A stretch of 64,000 nucleotides of DNA from positions 1 through 64,000 of the forward strand of contig JANMAT010000208.1 of assembly GCA_031359995.1 (NCBI GenBank). Direction: 5' to 3'. Shown in pieces: positions 31,612 to 40,566 of this stretch (the stretch's first letter is position 1; every line of letters begins with the position of its first letter). Both the position numbers and the translations under genes were made by a program. Under the pieces are notes generated by a model. That model was not told the DNA's origin. It saw nothing but the letters and a program-made list of their open reading frames with translations, and did no database searches. The DNA is from JANMAT01 sp031359995. GTDB lineage: Bacteria > Actinomycetota > Acidimicrobiia > Acidimicrobiales > Ilumatobacteraceae.

Positions 31612-33090
31612 TCAGTCGAGCCCTCGGCGCTGGCGGAAGCGGGCGTAGCGGTACAGGTGCCCGAGCGCGGTGACGGCCCGGTTGGCCGACTGGTAGCAGA
31701 GGCGGCCACCGGCCTTGACGGTGGCCGGCCCCGGGTTCGTCGGGTCGGCCACGATGAGCTCGCTCGAGCACAGGATCGGCTTGCCCGTCTGGCGCGACAG
31801 CCGATCGGCCGTCTCGGCGTAGCGCTCCTCCTGGCGGCGGTGGAAGCCGACGATCCGGTCGAGCCCGTGGTCGGGGTAGAACGGGCCGTTGGCCAACAGG
31901 CTGGCCTGGTTGCCCTGGATGCCGAGCCCGAGGAACACGATGGTGTCGACCGCCGGATGACGGGCGATGATCTCCATCACGTCGGGGATCGTGTCACGGG
32001 TCTCGCTGCCGGCGAGGTCGACCGGGTTGTTGCGGCTCCAGCGAGGCGGCAGCTTGGTGTCGATCTGGGCGAGCAGGTCGGCGGGCAGTGGCATGAGCAC
32101 CAGATCACGGTCGCGCGTGATGGCATCGGCGGTGACCACGCCCCATCCGCCGGCGGTGGTCATGACGACCACGTTCGGGCCCTTGGGCAGCGGCTGCGTG
32201 GCGAACGTGGCCGCCGCCTCGAACGCCTCCTCCACGTTGGCGGCCCGCACGACGCCGGCCTGGCGGCACATGCCGTCGAAGACCTTGTCGTCGGCGGCCA
32301 GCGCGCCGGTGTGCGAGGCGGCGGCGCGCGCTCCCCCGGCGGTGGCGCCCCCCTTCACCAGCACCAGGGGCTTCTTGGCGGCGACCGCGGCGACCCGCTC
32401 GTAGAAGGCCCGCCCGTCGGGCACGCTCTCCACGTAGGCCAGCGCGACCGAGGTCTCGGGATCGGCGGCGAAGTAGTCGAGGTAGTCGGGCACCGACAGC
32501 ATGGCGGCGTTTCCGGCCGACACCGCCCGGCTGATGCCCACCCCCGTGGCGATGCCCCAGTTCATGAAGCTCGACGCGAAGTTGCCCGACTGGCTGGCGA
32601 TGGCGATGCGGCCCGCCGGCGGGTACGGCGCCACGATCTGGGCGCACAGCTTCGACGGCGTGGACACGATGCCCTGTCCGTTGGGGCCGGCGAGCAGGAT
32701 GCCGAGCTCGCGGGCCAGCGCCACCAGCGCATCCTGCGCCTTGCGCCCCTCCTCGCCGGCCTCGCCGTAGCCGGCCGACGTGAGGAACGCGGCGCGCACA
32801 CCCTTGCGGGCGCAGGCCCGCAGGATCTCCTGGTTGGTCGACGCCGGCGTGCACACGAAGGCGAGGTCGACCACACCGTCGGGGATCTCGTCGACCGACT
32901 TCACGGTCTGGATGCCCAGCACGGTCTCGCCCTCCAGGTTCGTGCCGTACACCGCACCCCGGTAGCCACTGGCCAGCACGTTGTGCAGGGAGGCGAAGCC
33001 GAACTTGCCGGGGTGGCTCGACGCGCCGACGATCACGATGCCGCGGGGGTCGAACAGCGCCTGGAAGGCCCTCGGGTCGATGCCGTTCAC
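31612..33090 (-). CDS. NDP-forming acyl-CoA synthetase, CoA-binding/ligase subunit
   Basis: A 492-aa protein equivalent to the alpha part of ADP-forming acetyl-CoA synthetase. An N-terminal CoA-binding Rossmann domain has IVIVGASSHPGKFGF. A succinyl-CoA-ligase-like region has AGPNGQGIVSTPSKL and the phosphohistidine region ASHTGALAADDKVF. ASQSGNFASSF lies between. These enzymes interconvert acyl-CoA plus NDP plus phosphate with acid plus NTP plus CoA. The ATP-grasp subunit is the upstream gene, overlapping by 4 bp. Chain-length specificity is unknown. Confidence 0.87.
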   Translation of the reverse strand: MNGIDPRAFQALFDPRGIVIVGASSHPGKFGFASLHNVLASGYRGAVYGTNLEGETVLGIQTVKSVDEIPDGVVDLAFVCTPASTNQEILRACARKGVRAAFLTSAGYGEAGEEGRKAQDALVALARELGILLAGPNGQGIVSTPSKLCAQIVAPYPPAGRIAIASQSGNFASSFMNWGIATGVGISRAVSAGNAAMLSVPDYLDYFAADPETSVALAYVESVPDGRAFYERVAAVAAKKPLVLVKGGATAGGARAAASHTGALAADDKVFDGMCRQAGVVRAANVEEAFEAAATFATQPLPKGPNVVVMTTAGGWGVVTADAITRDRDLVLMPLPADLLAQIDTKLPPRWSRNNPVDLAGSETRDTIPDVMEIIARHPAVDTIVFLGLGIQGNQASLLANGPFYPDHGLDRIVGFHRRQEERYAETADRLSRQTGKPILCSSELIVADPTNPGPATVKAGGRLCYQSANRAVTALGHLYRYARFRQRRGLD

Positions 33091-33734
33091 GCCGAGACCT
33101 CCACGAGACCGTCGACCGCCACCGGGCGGCCGTCGAAGATGATGAGCGGGTTCACGTCGACCGACACCACGTCGGGGCGGGCCTGCCCCAACGCCGACAG
33201 GCCCAGGAGCACCTGGGTCAGCACGTCACGGTCGACCGCGGGCTCGCCCCGGAACTCGCCGAGCAGCTTCTGGGTGGCGAGGTCCTCGATCATCTCCTGC
33301 GCGTCGAGGGCGCTGATCGGCACGAGGCGGAAGACCACGTCGGCCACCGCCTCGGCCAGCACCCCGCCCACGCCGAGCATGACGGTAGGACCGAACTGCG
33401 GGTCGTGGAACAGCCCGGCGATGAACTCGCGCGAGCCCTTCACCATGGGGGCCACCAGCACGCCGGTGGCGCCGTCGTCGGGGCGGGCGGCGGCCAGCAG
33501 CTCAGCCGCGGCGGTGCGAACCGAGTCGGGACCGGCCACGTTCAGGCGAACCAGCCCACGCTCGGTCTTGTGGGCGATGTTGTCGCCGCACAGCTTCACC
33601 GCGACCGGTCCCCCACCGAGCTCGGCGGCCGCGGCCACCGCGGCCTCGGGGTCGATGGCGAGCACCTCGCGGGCGATGGGGACCCCATGCGCGGCCAGCA
33701 CGGCCTTGGAGTCGGCTTCGGACAGGGTCGGCAC
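33087..33734 (-). CDS. NDP-forming acyl-CoA synthetase, ATP-grasp subunit
   Basis: A 215-aa ATP-grasp protein corresponding to the beta part of ADP-forming acetyl-CoA synthetase. It begins LSEADSKAVLAAHGVPI and has the nucleotide-binding Lys in PVAVKLCGDNIAHKTERGLV. GVLVAPMVKGSREFIAG and SVDVNPLIIFDGRPVAVD complete the family signature. It phosphorylates the partner subunit with ATP or GTP. The GTG at 33734 has TACGCT 7 nt upstream (leaderless). Its stop overlaps the next subunit's ATG by 4 bp. Confidence 0.87.
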   Translation of the reverse strand: MPTLSEADSKAVLAAHGVPIAREVLAIDPEAAVAAAAELGGGPVAVKLCGDNIAHKTERGLVRLNVAGPDSVRTAAAELLAAARPDDGATGVLVAPMVKGSREFIAGLFHDPQFGPTVMLGVGGVLAEAVADVVFRLVPISALDAQEMIEDLATQKLLGEFRGEPAVDRDVLTQVLLGLSALGQARPDVVSVDVNPLIIFDGRPVAVDGLVEVSA

Positions 33735-33741
33735 GGGCGGG

Positions 33742-33747
33742 AGCGTA
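33742..33747 (-). promoter_or_regulatory. -10 box TACGCT, leaderless promoter of the acyl-CoA synthetase-dacB unit
   Basis: TACGCT then 7 nt then the GTG at 33734. Confidence 0.45.
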
Positions 33748-33915
33748 CCCGGCAGCCCCGCGCTCGGCCCGGGCGACTGGGAGTGGGGCGACCTGGCCCG
33801 CTCCGGTGGACGGCGTCTGGTGAGTGGTCCCCATCGAGGCGGGCATCGTGGGGATGGCGCGCAACGGGAGCCAGACCGCAACATGCACCACATGCGTGAC
33901 CGCCACCCGGAACGG

Positions 33916-33921
33916 TAGCGT
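33916..33921 (+). promoter_or_regulatory. -10 box TAGCGT, near-leaderless promoter of the desaturase gene
   Basis: TAGCGT then 9 nt then the ATG at 33931. The spacing is at the upper end of the series. Confidence 0.35.
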
Positions 33922-33930
33922 GCTGCCCCA

Positions 33931-34695
33931 ATGATCATGCGCCTCCTCATCGCCATCGGGGTCGGTCTGGCCGTCGCCCAGGTGGCCACGCTCGCCACGA
34001 CCGTCTTCCTGCACCGGGCCCTGTCGCACAAGGCTCTCGCATTCCGTTCGCCGATCACGTTCGGCTTCCGCGTCGTGACGTGGATCAGCACCGGCATCAA
34101 GCCCCGCGAGTGGGCCGCCGTGCACCGCAAGCACCACGCGTTCACCGACGTCGAGGGCGACCCCCACTCGCCCATCCTGACGAGTTGGCGGAAGGTGCTC
34201 TTCACCAACGCCGCCATGTACCGCCGCGTCGCCCGCGATCCCGAGACGGTGGCGCGCTACGGCAAGGACCTGGCCGCCGACCGATGGGACAAGGTGCTGT
34301 TCGACCGTGGCCTGCTCGGGCTCGGCATCGGCATCGCCGCGCTCGTGCTCACGCTCGGGCCCGGGTACGCGCTGGTGACCATCGTGGTGCACATCACCTA
34401 CTACCTGGGCATCGGCGGGGCCGTCAACGGCCTCGGTCACCACTTCGGCACGCGGCCCTACGAGAACTCGGCCACGAACATGCAGTGGCTCGCCTGGTTC
34501 ACCGGGGGTGAGGGACTGCACAACAACCATCACGCCGCCCCCACGTCGGCCCGCTTCTCGTTGGCCAAGGGCGAGTACGACCTCGGCTGGTTCGCCATCC
34601 GCGTGTTCCGCAGGCTGCGCCTGGCCAACGTGCGCCTCGACAGCGTGAAGCTGCTGCCGGGCTCGGGCGCCCGCAAACGCCGCGTCGCCGCGTGA
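33931..34695 (+). CDS. Membrane acyl-CoA (delta-9 type) fatty acid desaturase
   Basis: A 254-aa integral membrane di-iron desaturase. The histidine boxes are H28-RALS-H33, H65-RK-H68-H69 and the late GLHNNHH; a further GLGHHFG His pair lies between. There are hydrophobic segments at about 3-25 and 118-160. It would introduce a cis double bond into acyl-CoA or acyl-lipid chains to adjust membrane fluidity, with an electron donor not found next to it. At 254 aa it is at the short end for the family. Its stop overlaps the GTG of the next gene. Confidence 0.88.
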   Translation: MIMRLLIAIGVGLAVAQVATLATTVFLHRALSHKALAFRSPITFGFRVVTWISTGIKPREWAAVHRKHHAFTDVEGDPHSPILTSWRKVLFTNAAMYRRVARDPETVARYGKDLAADRWDKVLFDRGLLGLGIGIAALVLTLGPGYALVTIVVHITYYLGIGGAVNGLGHHFGTRPYENSATNMQWLAWFTGGEGLHNNHHAAPTSARFSLAKGEYDLGWFAIRVFRRLRLANVRLDSVKLLPGSGARKRRVAA

Positions 34696-35096
34696 CCATG
34701 GAGCTGGTCGCGGCCCTGTTCGTGGACGAGTTCAACATGCGGCCGGCGCCCGGCCCGTCGACCCGCATCGACCTCACCGGCGCCCACTTCTCCGCCGTGG
34801 CGCCCGGCCCGCTGCCGTGCACGGTCAGCCCGCACCTGGTGGCCCTCATCTGGTGCCCGTCCGACGAGGCGGGCAGCGGGGTGTTCGAGGTCGTGTTCCG
34901 CAAGGGGGCCGGGGCCGACGATGACGTCGTCGCCCGCAACGTGAGCCCGTTCACGGTCGAGCCCGGCAAGTTCACCTACCGCCTCGTGCGGGCCGAGCTC
35001 GAGTTCACCGAGTACAGCCAGGTGTTCGCCCACTGCCGCATCGGTCTGGCCGACTGGCGCCGCGTCCCGTACACCCTGCTCGCGCCGATCGACTAG
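34692..35096 (+). CDS. Small beta-sandwich-like hypothetical protein
   Basis: A 134-aa soluble protein. It starts MELVAALFVDEFNMRPAPG, has a middle FEVVFRKGAG stretch and ends FAHCRIGLADWRRVPYTLL. Alternating hydrophobic patterns suggest an all-beta fold resembling the widespread small DUF6941-type proteins, but I am not sure of the family. The GTG at 34692 overlaps the desaturase stop (GTGA); an ATG at 34698 is possible. Its stop is joined to the next remnant (TAGTG). No function can be assigned. Confidence 0.65.
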   Translation: MTMELVAALFVDEFNMRPAPGPSTRIDLTGAHFSAVAPGPLPCTVSPHLVALIWCPSDEAGSGVFEVVFRKGAGADDDVVARNVSPFTVEPGKFTYRLVRAELEFTEYSQVFAHCRIGLADWRRVPYTLLAPID

Positions 35097-35272
35097 TGCC
35101 GTTCGCGTCGGCGCTGTCGGAGCATCCCGACCCGCGGGTGGCCGCGGGCGAGGTCGTCGGTGAAGTCCCGGCCGCGGGCATGTTCTGTGCCGGCGAACTG
35201 GGCCCCATCGGACCCCGCAACGCCCTGCACGGCTTCACCGCCTCGGTCGCCGTGTTCCGGGACCCAGGCTGA
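35096..35272 (+). pseudogene. FIST sensory-domain gene reduced to its two ends
   Basis: A 58-residue frame starting GTG. Its first part, PFASALSEHPDPRVAAGEV, matches the very beginning of actinobacterial FIST-domain proteins. Its second part, AGMFCAGELGPIGPRNALH then GFTASVAVF, matches their very end. About 300 residues that normally separate them are missing, yet the frame is intact across the join (around 35160). FIST domains sense small ligands in signalling proteins. This product cannot fold as one. It follows the beta-sandwich gene with a 1-bp overlap (TAGTG), so it was once part of that operon. Confidence 0.7.
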
Positions 35273-35363
35273 GCCCCCACTTCGCCTCACCATCACCCGC
35301 CGATCAGCGGGTCGGCGGCCTAGGCTCATCGACTGCGGCCCGCCGCACGCCGCAGACACCCCC

Positions 35364-35380
35364 AGGAGAGTGGAACCGTG
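35364..35380 (+). promoter_or_regulatory. Ribosome binding site fixing the transketolase GTG start
   Basis: AGGAG at 35364-35368 lies 9 nt before the GTG at 35378. TAGGCT at 35321-35326 could be the -10 box, giving a leader of roughly 45 nt. This gene is therefore one of the few here with a clear leader and Shine-Dalgarno sequence. Confidence 0.6.
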
Positions 35381-37375
35381 ACCGCGTCGCTCGAACAGCG
35401 AGCCATCGCTCTCGTCCGTGGCTACGCCATGGACGCGCCCCGCGCCGCGAGCTCCGGTCATCCGGGCACCGCCATGGCCCTCGCCCCGTTGGCCAACGTG
35501 CTGTTCCACCGGATCATGCGGCACGACCCCACCGACGCCCACTGGCCCGACCGTGACCGGTTCGTGCTGTCGGCCGGCCATGCGTCGATCCTGCTGTACA
35601 GCTACCTGTACCTGTCGGGCTACGGGCTGGCGATCGACGACCTGAAGGCGTTCCGCCAGTGGGGTTCGGCCACGCCGGGCCACCCCGAGGTGCACCACAC
35701 CGCCGGGGTCGAGGTCACCACCGGCCCGCTCGGTGCCGGGTTCGCCAACTCGGTCGGTCTGGCCATGGCCGAGCGCTACCTGCGGGCCCGCTTCGGCCCC
35801 GAGGTCACCGACCACCACACGTTCGTCATCGTCGGCGACGGCTGCCTGCAGGAAGGCGTCAGCCACGAAGCGGCCTCGCTCGCCGGCGCCCAGGGCCTCG
35901 GCCGTCTCGTGGCGATCTACGACGACAACCACATCACCATCGACGGCGACACCGCACTGTCGTCGCGCGACGACGCCGCGGCGCGCTTCACCGCCTACGG
36001 CTGGCACGTCGAGCGCGTCGGCCCCGCCGACGGTTCCGACCGCGACGATCCGGTGGCCAACGACCTCGACGAGCTCGAGGCCGCGGTGCGACGGGCCATG
36101 GCGGTGGAGGACCGACCGTCGCTGGTGATCCTGCGCAGCCACATCGGCTGGCCGTCCGCGGCGTTCACCGACGACCACAGGGCCCACGGCGACCCGTTCC
36201 CGCCCGAGGAGATCGCCGCGACGAAGGCATTGCTCGGCCTGCCCGACCGCCCGTTCTTCGTCGACGATGAGGTCGTGAACGCTTACCGCGCCTCGGCCGC
36301 CGGCCGGGGCCGGGCGGCGCGCGACGCCTGGCGGTCGCGGCTGGACGCCCACCTGCCCCCGGGCAGCCCGGCGCGGGCCGAGTGGGGGTCGTGCTGGTCA
36401 CGCGAGCCGCTGGCCGGGTTCGAGGCCGGCCTGCCGTCGTGGCCGGCGGGCGAGAAGGTCGCCACCCGCGTCGCCATCGGCAAGGCCATCAACGGCACCA
36501 TCGGCTCGCTGCCGGGCCTGCTGTCGGGCGCCGCCGATCTCACCGGCAACACCGGCACGAAGCTCGACGGCGGCGTCGCCATGAGCGCCGACCACCCCGA
36601 GGGTCGCCAGATCCACTTCGGCATCCGCGAACACGCCATGGGCTCGGCGTTGAACGGCATGGCCCTGCACGGCGGTGTCCTGCCGGTCGGTGGCACGTTC
36701 TTCGTGTTCTCCGACTACCAGCGCCCTGCCATCCGCCTCGCCGCCCTGTCGCAGGCCCGCAGCGTGTTCGTGCTCACCCACGACTCCGTCGGCCTCGGCG
36801 AGGACGGCCCCACCCACCAGCCCATCGAGCACCTGGCCGCGCTGCGGGCCATCCCGAACCTGCAGGTGATCCGTCCGGCCGACGCCAACGAGACCGCGGC
36901 GGCGTGGAAGGTCATCGTCGGCCACGACGGCCCGACTGCGCTCGTGCTGAGCCGGCAGGCCATCCCGGTGTGCACCGACGGCAGCGCCGTCGACCGGGGT
37001 GCCGGCGTCGTGCGCGCTGCCGCCGGCGAGCCTGCGGTCGTGCTCATCGGCACCGGCAGCGAGGTCGCCGTGTGCGTCGACGCCGCCGCCGTGCTCGCCG
37101 CGGCGGGCATCGCCGCCCGCGTGGTGTCGATGCCGTCGTGGGACCGGTTCGCCCGGCAGGACCTGGGGTACCGCGAGTCGGTGCTCCCCCCTGGCGTGCC
37201 CCGCCTGTCGGTCGAGGCGGCCACCACGTTCGGGTGGGCCGCGTGGGCCGACGAATCGATCGGCATCGACCGCTTCGGCGCGTCGGCGCCCGGCCCGGTG
37301 GCGCTGGCCAACCTCGGCATCAACGTCGACAACGTCGTGGCCCGTGCCACGTCCCTCGTGGAAAGGAACACGTGA
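35378..37375 (+). CDS. tkt: Transketolase
   Basis: A 665-aa thiamine-diphosphate enzyme of the non-oxidative pentose phosphate and Calvin-type pathways. It transfers two-carbon ketol units between sugar phosphates. Substrate His residues appear in ASSGHPGTAMA and VLSAGHASILLYS. The ThDP/Mg motif is VGDGCLQEG with the Asn further on in YDDNHITIDGD. The second domain has HFGIREHAMG, FFVFSDYQRPAIR and HDSVGLGEDGPTHQP. It is coupled to the transaldolase gene by TGATG, so the two enzymes are made together. Confidence 0.95.
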   Translation: MTASLEQRAIALVRGYAMDAPRAASSGHPGTAMALAPLANVLFHRIMRHDPTDAHWPDRDRFVLSAGHASILLYSYLYLSGYGLAIDDLKAFRQWGSATPGHPEVHHTAGVEVTTGPLGAGFANSVGLAMAERYLRARFGPEVTDHHTFVIVGDGCLQEGVSHEAASLAGAQGLGRLVAIYDDNHITIDGDTALSSRDDAAARFTAYGWHVERVGPADGSDRDDPVANDLDELEAAVRRAMAVEDRPSLVILRSHIGWPSAAFTDDHRAHGDPFPPEEIAATKALLGLPDRPFFVDDEVVNAYRASAAGRGRAARDAWRSRLDAHLPPGSPARAEWGSCWSREPLAGFEAGLPSWPAGEKVATRVAIGKAINGTIGSLPGLLSGAADLTGNTGTKLDGGVAMSADHPEGRQIHFGIREHAMGSALNGMALHGGVLPVGGTFFVFSDYQRPAIRLAALSQARSVFVLTHDSVGLGEDGPTHQPIEHLAALRAIPNLQVIRPADANETAAAWKVIVGHDGPTALVLSRQAIPVCTDGSAVDRGAGVVRAAAGEPAVVLIGTGSEVAVCVDAAAVLAAAGIAARVVSMPSWDRFARQDLGYRESVLPPGVPRLSVEAATTFGWAAWADESIGIDRFGASAPGPVALANLGINVDNVVARATSLVERNT

Positions 37376-38469
37376 TGGAACGTCTCATCCGCCTGTACGA
37401 GGAGTTCGGCCAGAGCCCGTGGCTCGACAACCTGAAGCGCGGCTACCTCACCTCGGGCGAACTGGCCCACCTGCGTGACGGTGGCATCCGAGGCCTCACG
37501 TCGAACCCGACCATCTTCCAGAAGGCCATCCAGGGCTCGCCCGACTACGACGAGCAGTTCCGCATCCTCGCTCATGACCACCGCGGCGTCATCGACGACT
37601 ACTGGGCCATGGTCACCCAGGACATCCACGGCGCCCTCGAGGTCTTCGCGCCGTTGCACGACCGCAGCGAAGGCCACGACGGCTTCGTCTCGGTCGAGGT
37701 GGCCCCCGACCTCGCCCACGACACCGCCGGTACCGAGGTGGCGGCCCGCCACCTGTGGGACACGATCGCCCGGCCGAACCTGCTGGTGAAGATCCCTGCC
37801 ACGGCCGAGGGCGTGCCGGCCATCGGCCGGATGATCGCCGAGAAGCGCAGCATCAACGTCACGCTGATCTTCAGCCTCGACCGCTACGCCGCCGTGATGG
37901 AGGCGTACCTCACCGGTCTCGAAGCGGCCAAGGGCGACCTGTCGCAGATCGCGTCGGTGGCCAGCTTCTTCATCAGTCGGGTCGACACCGAGATCGACAA
38001 CCGGCTCGACGCCGTGGGGTCGCCCGAGGCGCTCGCCCTGCGGGGCAAGGGCGCGGTGTCACAGGGCAAGTTGGCCTACGAGCTGTTCGCCAAGGCCTTC
38101 AGCGGCCCGCGTTGGGAGAGGCTCGCCGCCCGTGGCGCCCGGGTGCAGCGGCCACTGTGGGCGTCGACCTCCACGAAGAACCCGGCCTACCCCGACACGC
38201 TCTACGTCGACACCCTCATCGGCCCGCACACGGTGAACACGCTGCCCGACCAGACCGTGGCCGCCTTCGCCGACCACGGCACGTTGGCGCGCACGATCGA
38301 CGCCGGCCTCGACGAGGCCCATGCGGTGTGGAACGGCCTCGGCCACGTCGGTGTCGACGTCGCCGACGTCGCTCACCGGCTCGAGACGGAAGGCGTGGCC
38401 TCGTTCGAGAAGAGCTTCACCGAGCTCCTCGGTGCCCTCGAGGCCAAGGCCGCCGAGCTGAAGGGCTGA
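37375..38469 (+). CDS. tal: Transaldolase
   Basis: A 364-aa class I aldolase that moves three-carbon units between sedoheptulose-7-phosphate and glyceraldehyde-3-phosphate. NLKRGYLTSGELAHL and GLTSNPTIFQKAIQGS open the barrel. The Schiff-base lysine is in NLLVKIPATAEGVPAI, followed by INVTLIFSLDRY. LWASTSTKNPAYPDTLYVD and IGPHTVNTLPDQT are late family signatures. GAAAGGA at 37361-37367 provides a ribosome site. A strong hairpin follows 26 bp after the stop. Confidence 0.95.
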   Translation: MERLIRLYEEFGQSPWLDNLKRGYLTSGELAHLRDGGIRGLTSNPTIFQKAIQGSPDYDEQFRILAHDHRGVIDDYWAMVTQDIHGALEVFAPLHDRSEGHDGFVSVEVAPDLAHDTAGTEVAARHLWDTIARPNLLVKIPATAEGVPAIGRMIAEKRSINVTLIFSLDRYAAVMEAYLTGLEAAKGDLSQIASVASFFISRVDTEIDNRLDAVGSPEALALRGKGAVSQGKLAYELFAKAFSGPRWERLAARGARVQRPLWASTSTKNPAYPDTLYVDTLIGPHTVNTLPDQTVAAFADHGTLARTIDAGLDEAHAVWNGLGHVGVDVADVAHRLETEGVASFEKSFTELLGALEAKAAELKG

Positions 38470-38495
38470 CGCTGCCGGCCGATTCGGGCGGGTCG

Positions 38496-38527
38496 GTGGG
38501 GTGCGCGGTCCGCCCCGCGCACCCCAC
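38496..38527 (+). terminator. Hairpin terminator after transketolase-transaldolase, 13-bp stem
   Basis: GTGGGGTGCGCGG (38496-38508) pairs perfectly with 38515-38527 around a 6-nt loop TCCGCC. It is the strongest hairpin noticed in the window and lies 26 bp after the stop. No T-run follows. Confidence 0.75.
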
Positions 38528-38670
38528 TCACCCGCGGTGTCACGTGGACGACCCGGTCCGTCCCGGATCGCCAGGGGATCTCCGCTCCCTGTCACGTGCA
38601 CCTGTGGCGGATGAGACGCCGGTCGCCACGGTTCATGACGCCGGTCACCGAAAGAATTCCGGGCCGGTCC

Positions 38671-38676
38671 TAGGCT
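38671..38676 (+). promoter_or_regulatory. -10 box TAGGCT, leaderless promoter of the LOG gene
   Basis: TAGGCT then 7 nt then the GTG at 38684. Confidence 0.5.
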
Positions 38677-38683
38677 GACCGAC

Positions 38684-39721
38684 GTGCCGTCCAGCCCTCC
38701 CGATCCGTACGCCCCCGCCATCGAGGCGTTCCTCGACGCGGTGGGCGCGCAGCCCGACGACCGACGCCTGCTCGGCTCCATGCTCGGCTCGGTCGCGGCG
38801 CTGGCCAACGACGACGCCGACACCCTCGACCTGAAGATCGTGGCGTCGGCGCTGGCGGAGATGCAGACGGCGTTCGCCGCGTTCGCGCCCTACCGTGCCG
38901 TGCCGAAGGTGACGGTGTTCGGCTCGGCCCGCACCGGCGCCGACGACCCGCTCTACCTCCAGGCGCGCGCCGTGGCCGCGGAGCTGGCCCGGGCGGGATG
39001 GATGGTCGTCACCGGCGCCGGCCCGGGCATCATGGCCGCGGCCATGGAGGGCGCCGGTCGCGAGCACAGCTTCGGTGTGAACATCCGGCTGCCGTTCGAG
39101 CAGCAGGCCAACCCGATCATCGCCGGCGACCACAAGCTCGTGTCGATGAAGTACTTCTTCACGCGCAAGCTCATGTTGATGAAGGAGTCCAAGGCGTTCG
39201 TGTGCCTGCCCGGCGGCTTCGGCACCATCGACGAGACGTTCGAACTGCTGACCCTCACCCAGACCGGCAAGGGCGTGCCGGCGCCGATCGTGTTCCTCGA
39301 GACGCCGGGCGACTTCTACTGGCAGCGCGTGCTCGCGCTGATGCAGGACCAACTGATGGCCCGGCGCCTCATCGAGCCAGCGGACCTCGAGCTGTTCGAC
39401 ATCTGCAGCGGCCCGACCGAGACCGTCGCCGTCATCGAGCGGTTCTACCGCGTGTACGACTCACTCCGGTTCGTGGGTGACTGGCTCGTGCTGCGGTTGA
39501 AGCGCGTGCTGGTCGACGCCGAGATCGCGGAGCTGAACGAGCGCTTCGGGTTCCTGTGCCCACTCGGCCCGATCGAGCCCACCGCGCCGATGCGCGACGA
39601 GGTTGCCGACGACGACGCCGTCGGTCTGCCACGGGTCCGGCTGCGTTTCGACAAGCGCCACTGGAGCGATCTGCACCGCCTGATCGGGGCGGTGAACGGC
39701 TTCGCTGACCACGACCCCTGA
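38684..39721 (+). CDS. LOG-family (TIGR00730-like) nucleotide phosphoribohydrolase
   Basis: A 345-aa Rossmann protein of the LOG family, often misnamed lysine decarboxylase. The family signature is LPGGFGTIDETFE, and the phosphate-binding part is VTGAGPGIMAAAMEGAG. VTVFGSARTG opens the fold. LOG enzymes release free bases from nucleoside 5'-monophosphates, including cytokinin precursors in plants; the bacterial substrate is uncertain. The N-terminal 65 residues and C-terminal 60 residues are extensions beyond the core. GTG start with TAGGCT 7 nt upstream. Confidence 0.87.
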   Translation: MPSSPPDPYAPAIEAFLDAVGAQPDDRRLLGSMLGSVAALANDDADTLDLKIVASALAEMQTAFAAFAPYRAVPKVTVFGSARTGADDPLYLQARAVAAELARAGWMVVTGAGPGIMAAAMEGAGREHSFGVNIRLPFEQQANPIIAGDHKLVSMKYFFTRKLMLMKESKAFVCLPGGFGTIDETFELLTLTQTGKGVPAPIVFLETPGDFYWQRVLALMQDQLMARRLIEPADLELFDICSGPTETVAVIERFYRVYDSLRFVGDWLVLRLKRVLVDAEIAELNERFGFLCPLGPIEPTAPMRDEVADDDAVGLPRVRLRFDKRHWSDLHRLIGAVNGFADHDP

Positions 39722-39739
39722 TCGTCGGTTCTCACTCGA

Positions 39740-39760
39740 ACGTCCTACTCGGCAGGACGT
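39740..39760. repeat. Inverted repeat ACGTCCT-N7-AGGACGT just before the chemoreceptor remnant
   Basis: Perfect 7-bp arms surround ACTCGGC. The second arm ends 1 nt before the ATG at 39762 and the first begins 19 nt after the LOG stop. It could be a terminator for LOG or an operator of the decayed receptor gene. Confidence 0.4.
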
Positions 39761-39761
39761 C

Positions 39762-40544
39762 ATGAGCCGACTCGGCGTGCTGCGCATGATGCTCGACAAG
39801 GCCAACGCCAACATCATGCTGGCCGACAACGACTTCAAGCTCGTGTACATCAACGAGCTCGCGCTGAGCACGCTCGGCGGGCTCGACGCGGCAACGTCGA
39901 GCTGAACGCCGTGTGGGAGCTCATCACCGGCGAGGCCGGCGACCCGCTCGGCGACATGGCCACGTGGGAGAGCGTCGGCGAGCGCAATCGGCGGGCCCGC
40001 TCCCTCACCGAGAACCTCGGACGGTCGGCCGAGTGGCTCGACGACGTGGCCGGACGGCTGCACCTGGCCGCCGACGACGCGTCGAACCAGGCCAACGTCG
40101 TGGCCGCGGCCACCGAGGAGTTCAGTGCCTCGATCCGCGAGATCTCGGGTGCGGCGACCGAGGCCGCCGCGGTCGCCGCCGAAGGCGTACGGCAGGCCGA
40201 AGCGGCCAGCACCGCGGTGAACCTGCCCGGCGCGTCGTCAGCCGAGATCGGTCGGGCGGTCGGGCTCATCGCCCAGATCGCCGGTCAGACGAACCTCTTG
40301 GCCTTGAACGCCACCATCGAGGCGGCCCGCGCCGGCGAGTCGGGACGTGGCTTCGCGGTGGTCGCCATCGAGGTGAAGGAACTGGCGAACGAGACCACGA
40401 AGGCCGCCGAGGAGATCACCAACTGGATCAACGGGATGCGCACGAACGTGGATGCCACGGTCACCATCGAGCGAGGTGTCGACCATGTCGACCGAGCTCG
40501 AGATGCGCGTCACCGAGCTCGACGAGCTGCTCAAGAGCCGCTGA
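39762..40544 (+). pseudogene. Degraded PAS-containing methyl-accepting chemotaxis protein
   Basis: The first 47 codons (MSRLGVLRMMLDKANANIML and YINELALSTLGGLD) are the start of a PAS sensor and hit a stop at 39903-39905. The end of the PAS domain reappears in another frame as GDPLGDMATWESV from about 39911. A receptor signalling region follows (AAATEEFSASIREIS, IAGQTNLLALNATIEAARAG, GRGFAVVAIEVKELANETT) to about 40470. The tail (STELEMRVTELDELLKSR, ending 40544) is in the first frame again. The middle of the PAS domain and much of the signalling helices are missing. The product cannot work as a receptor. Confidence 0.75.
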
Positions 40545-40566
40545 GCGCGCCGCGGCCGTCCCTCCG

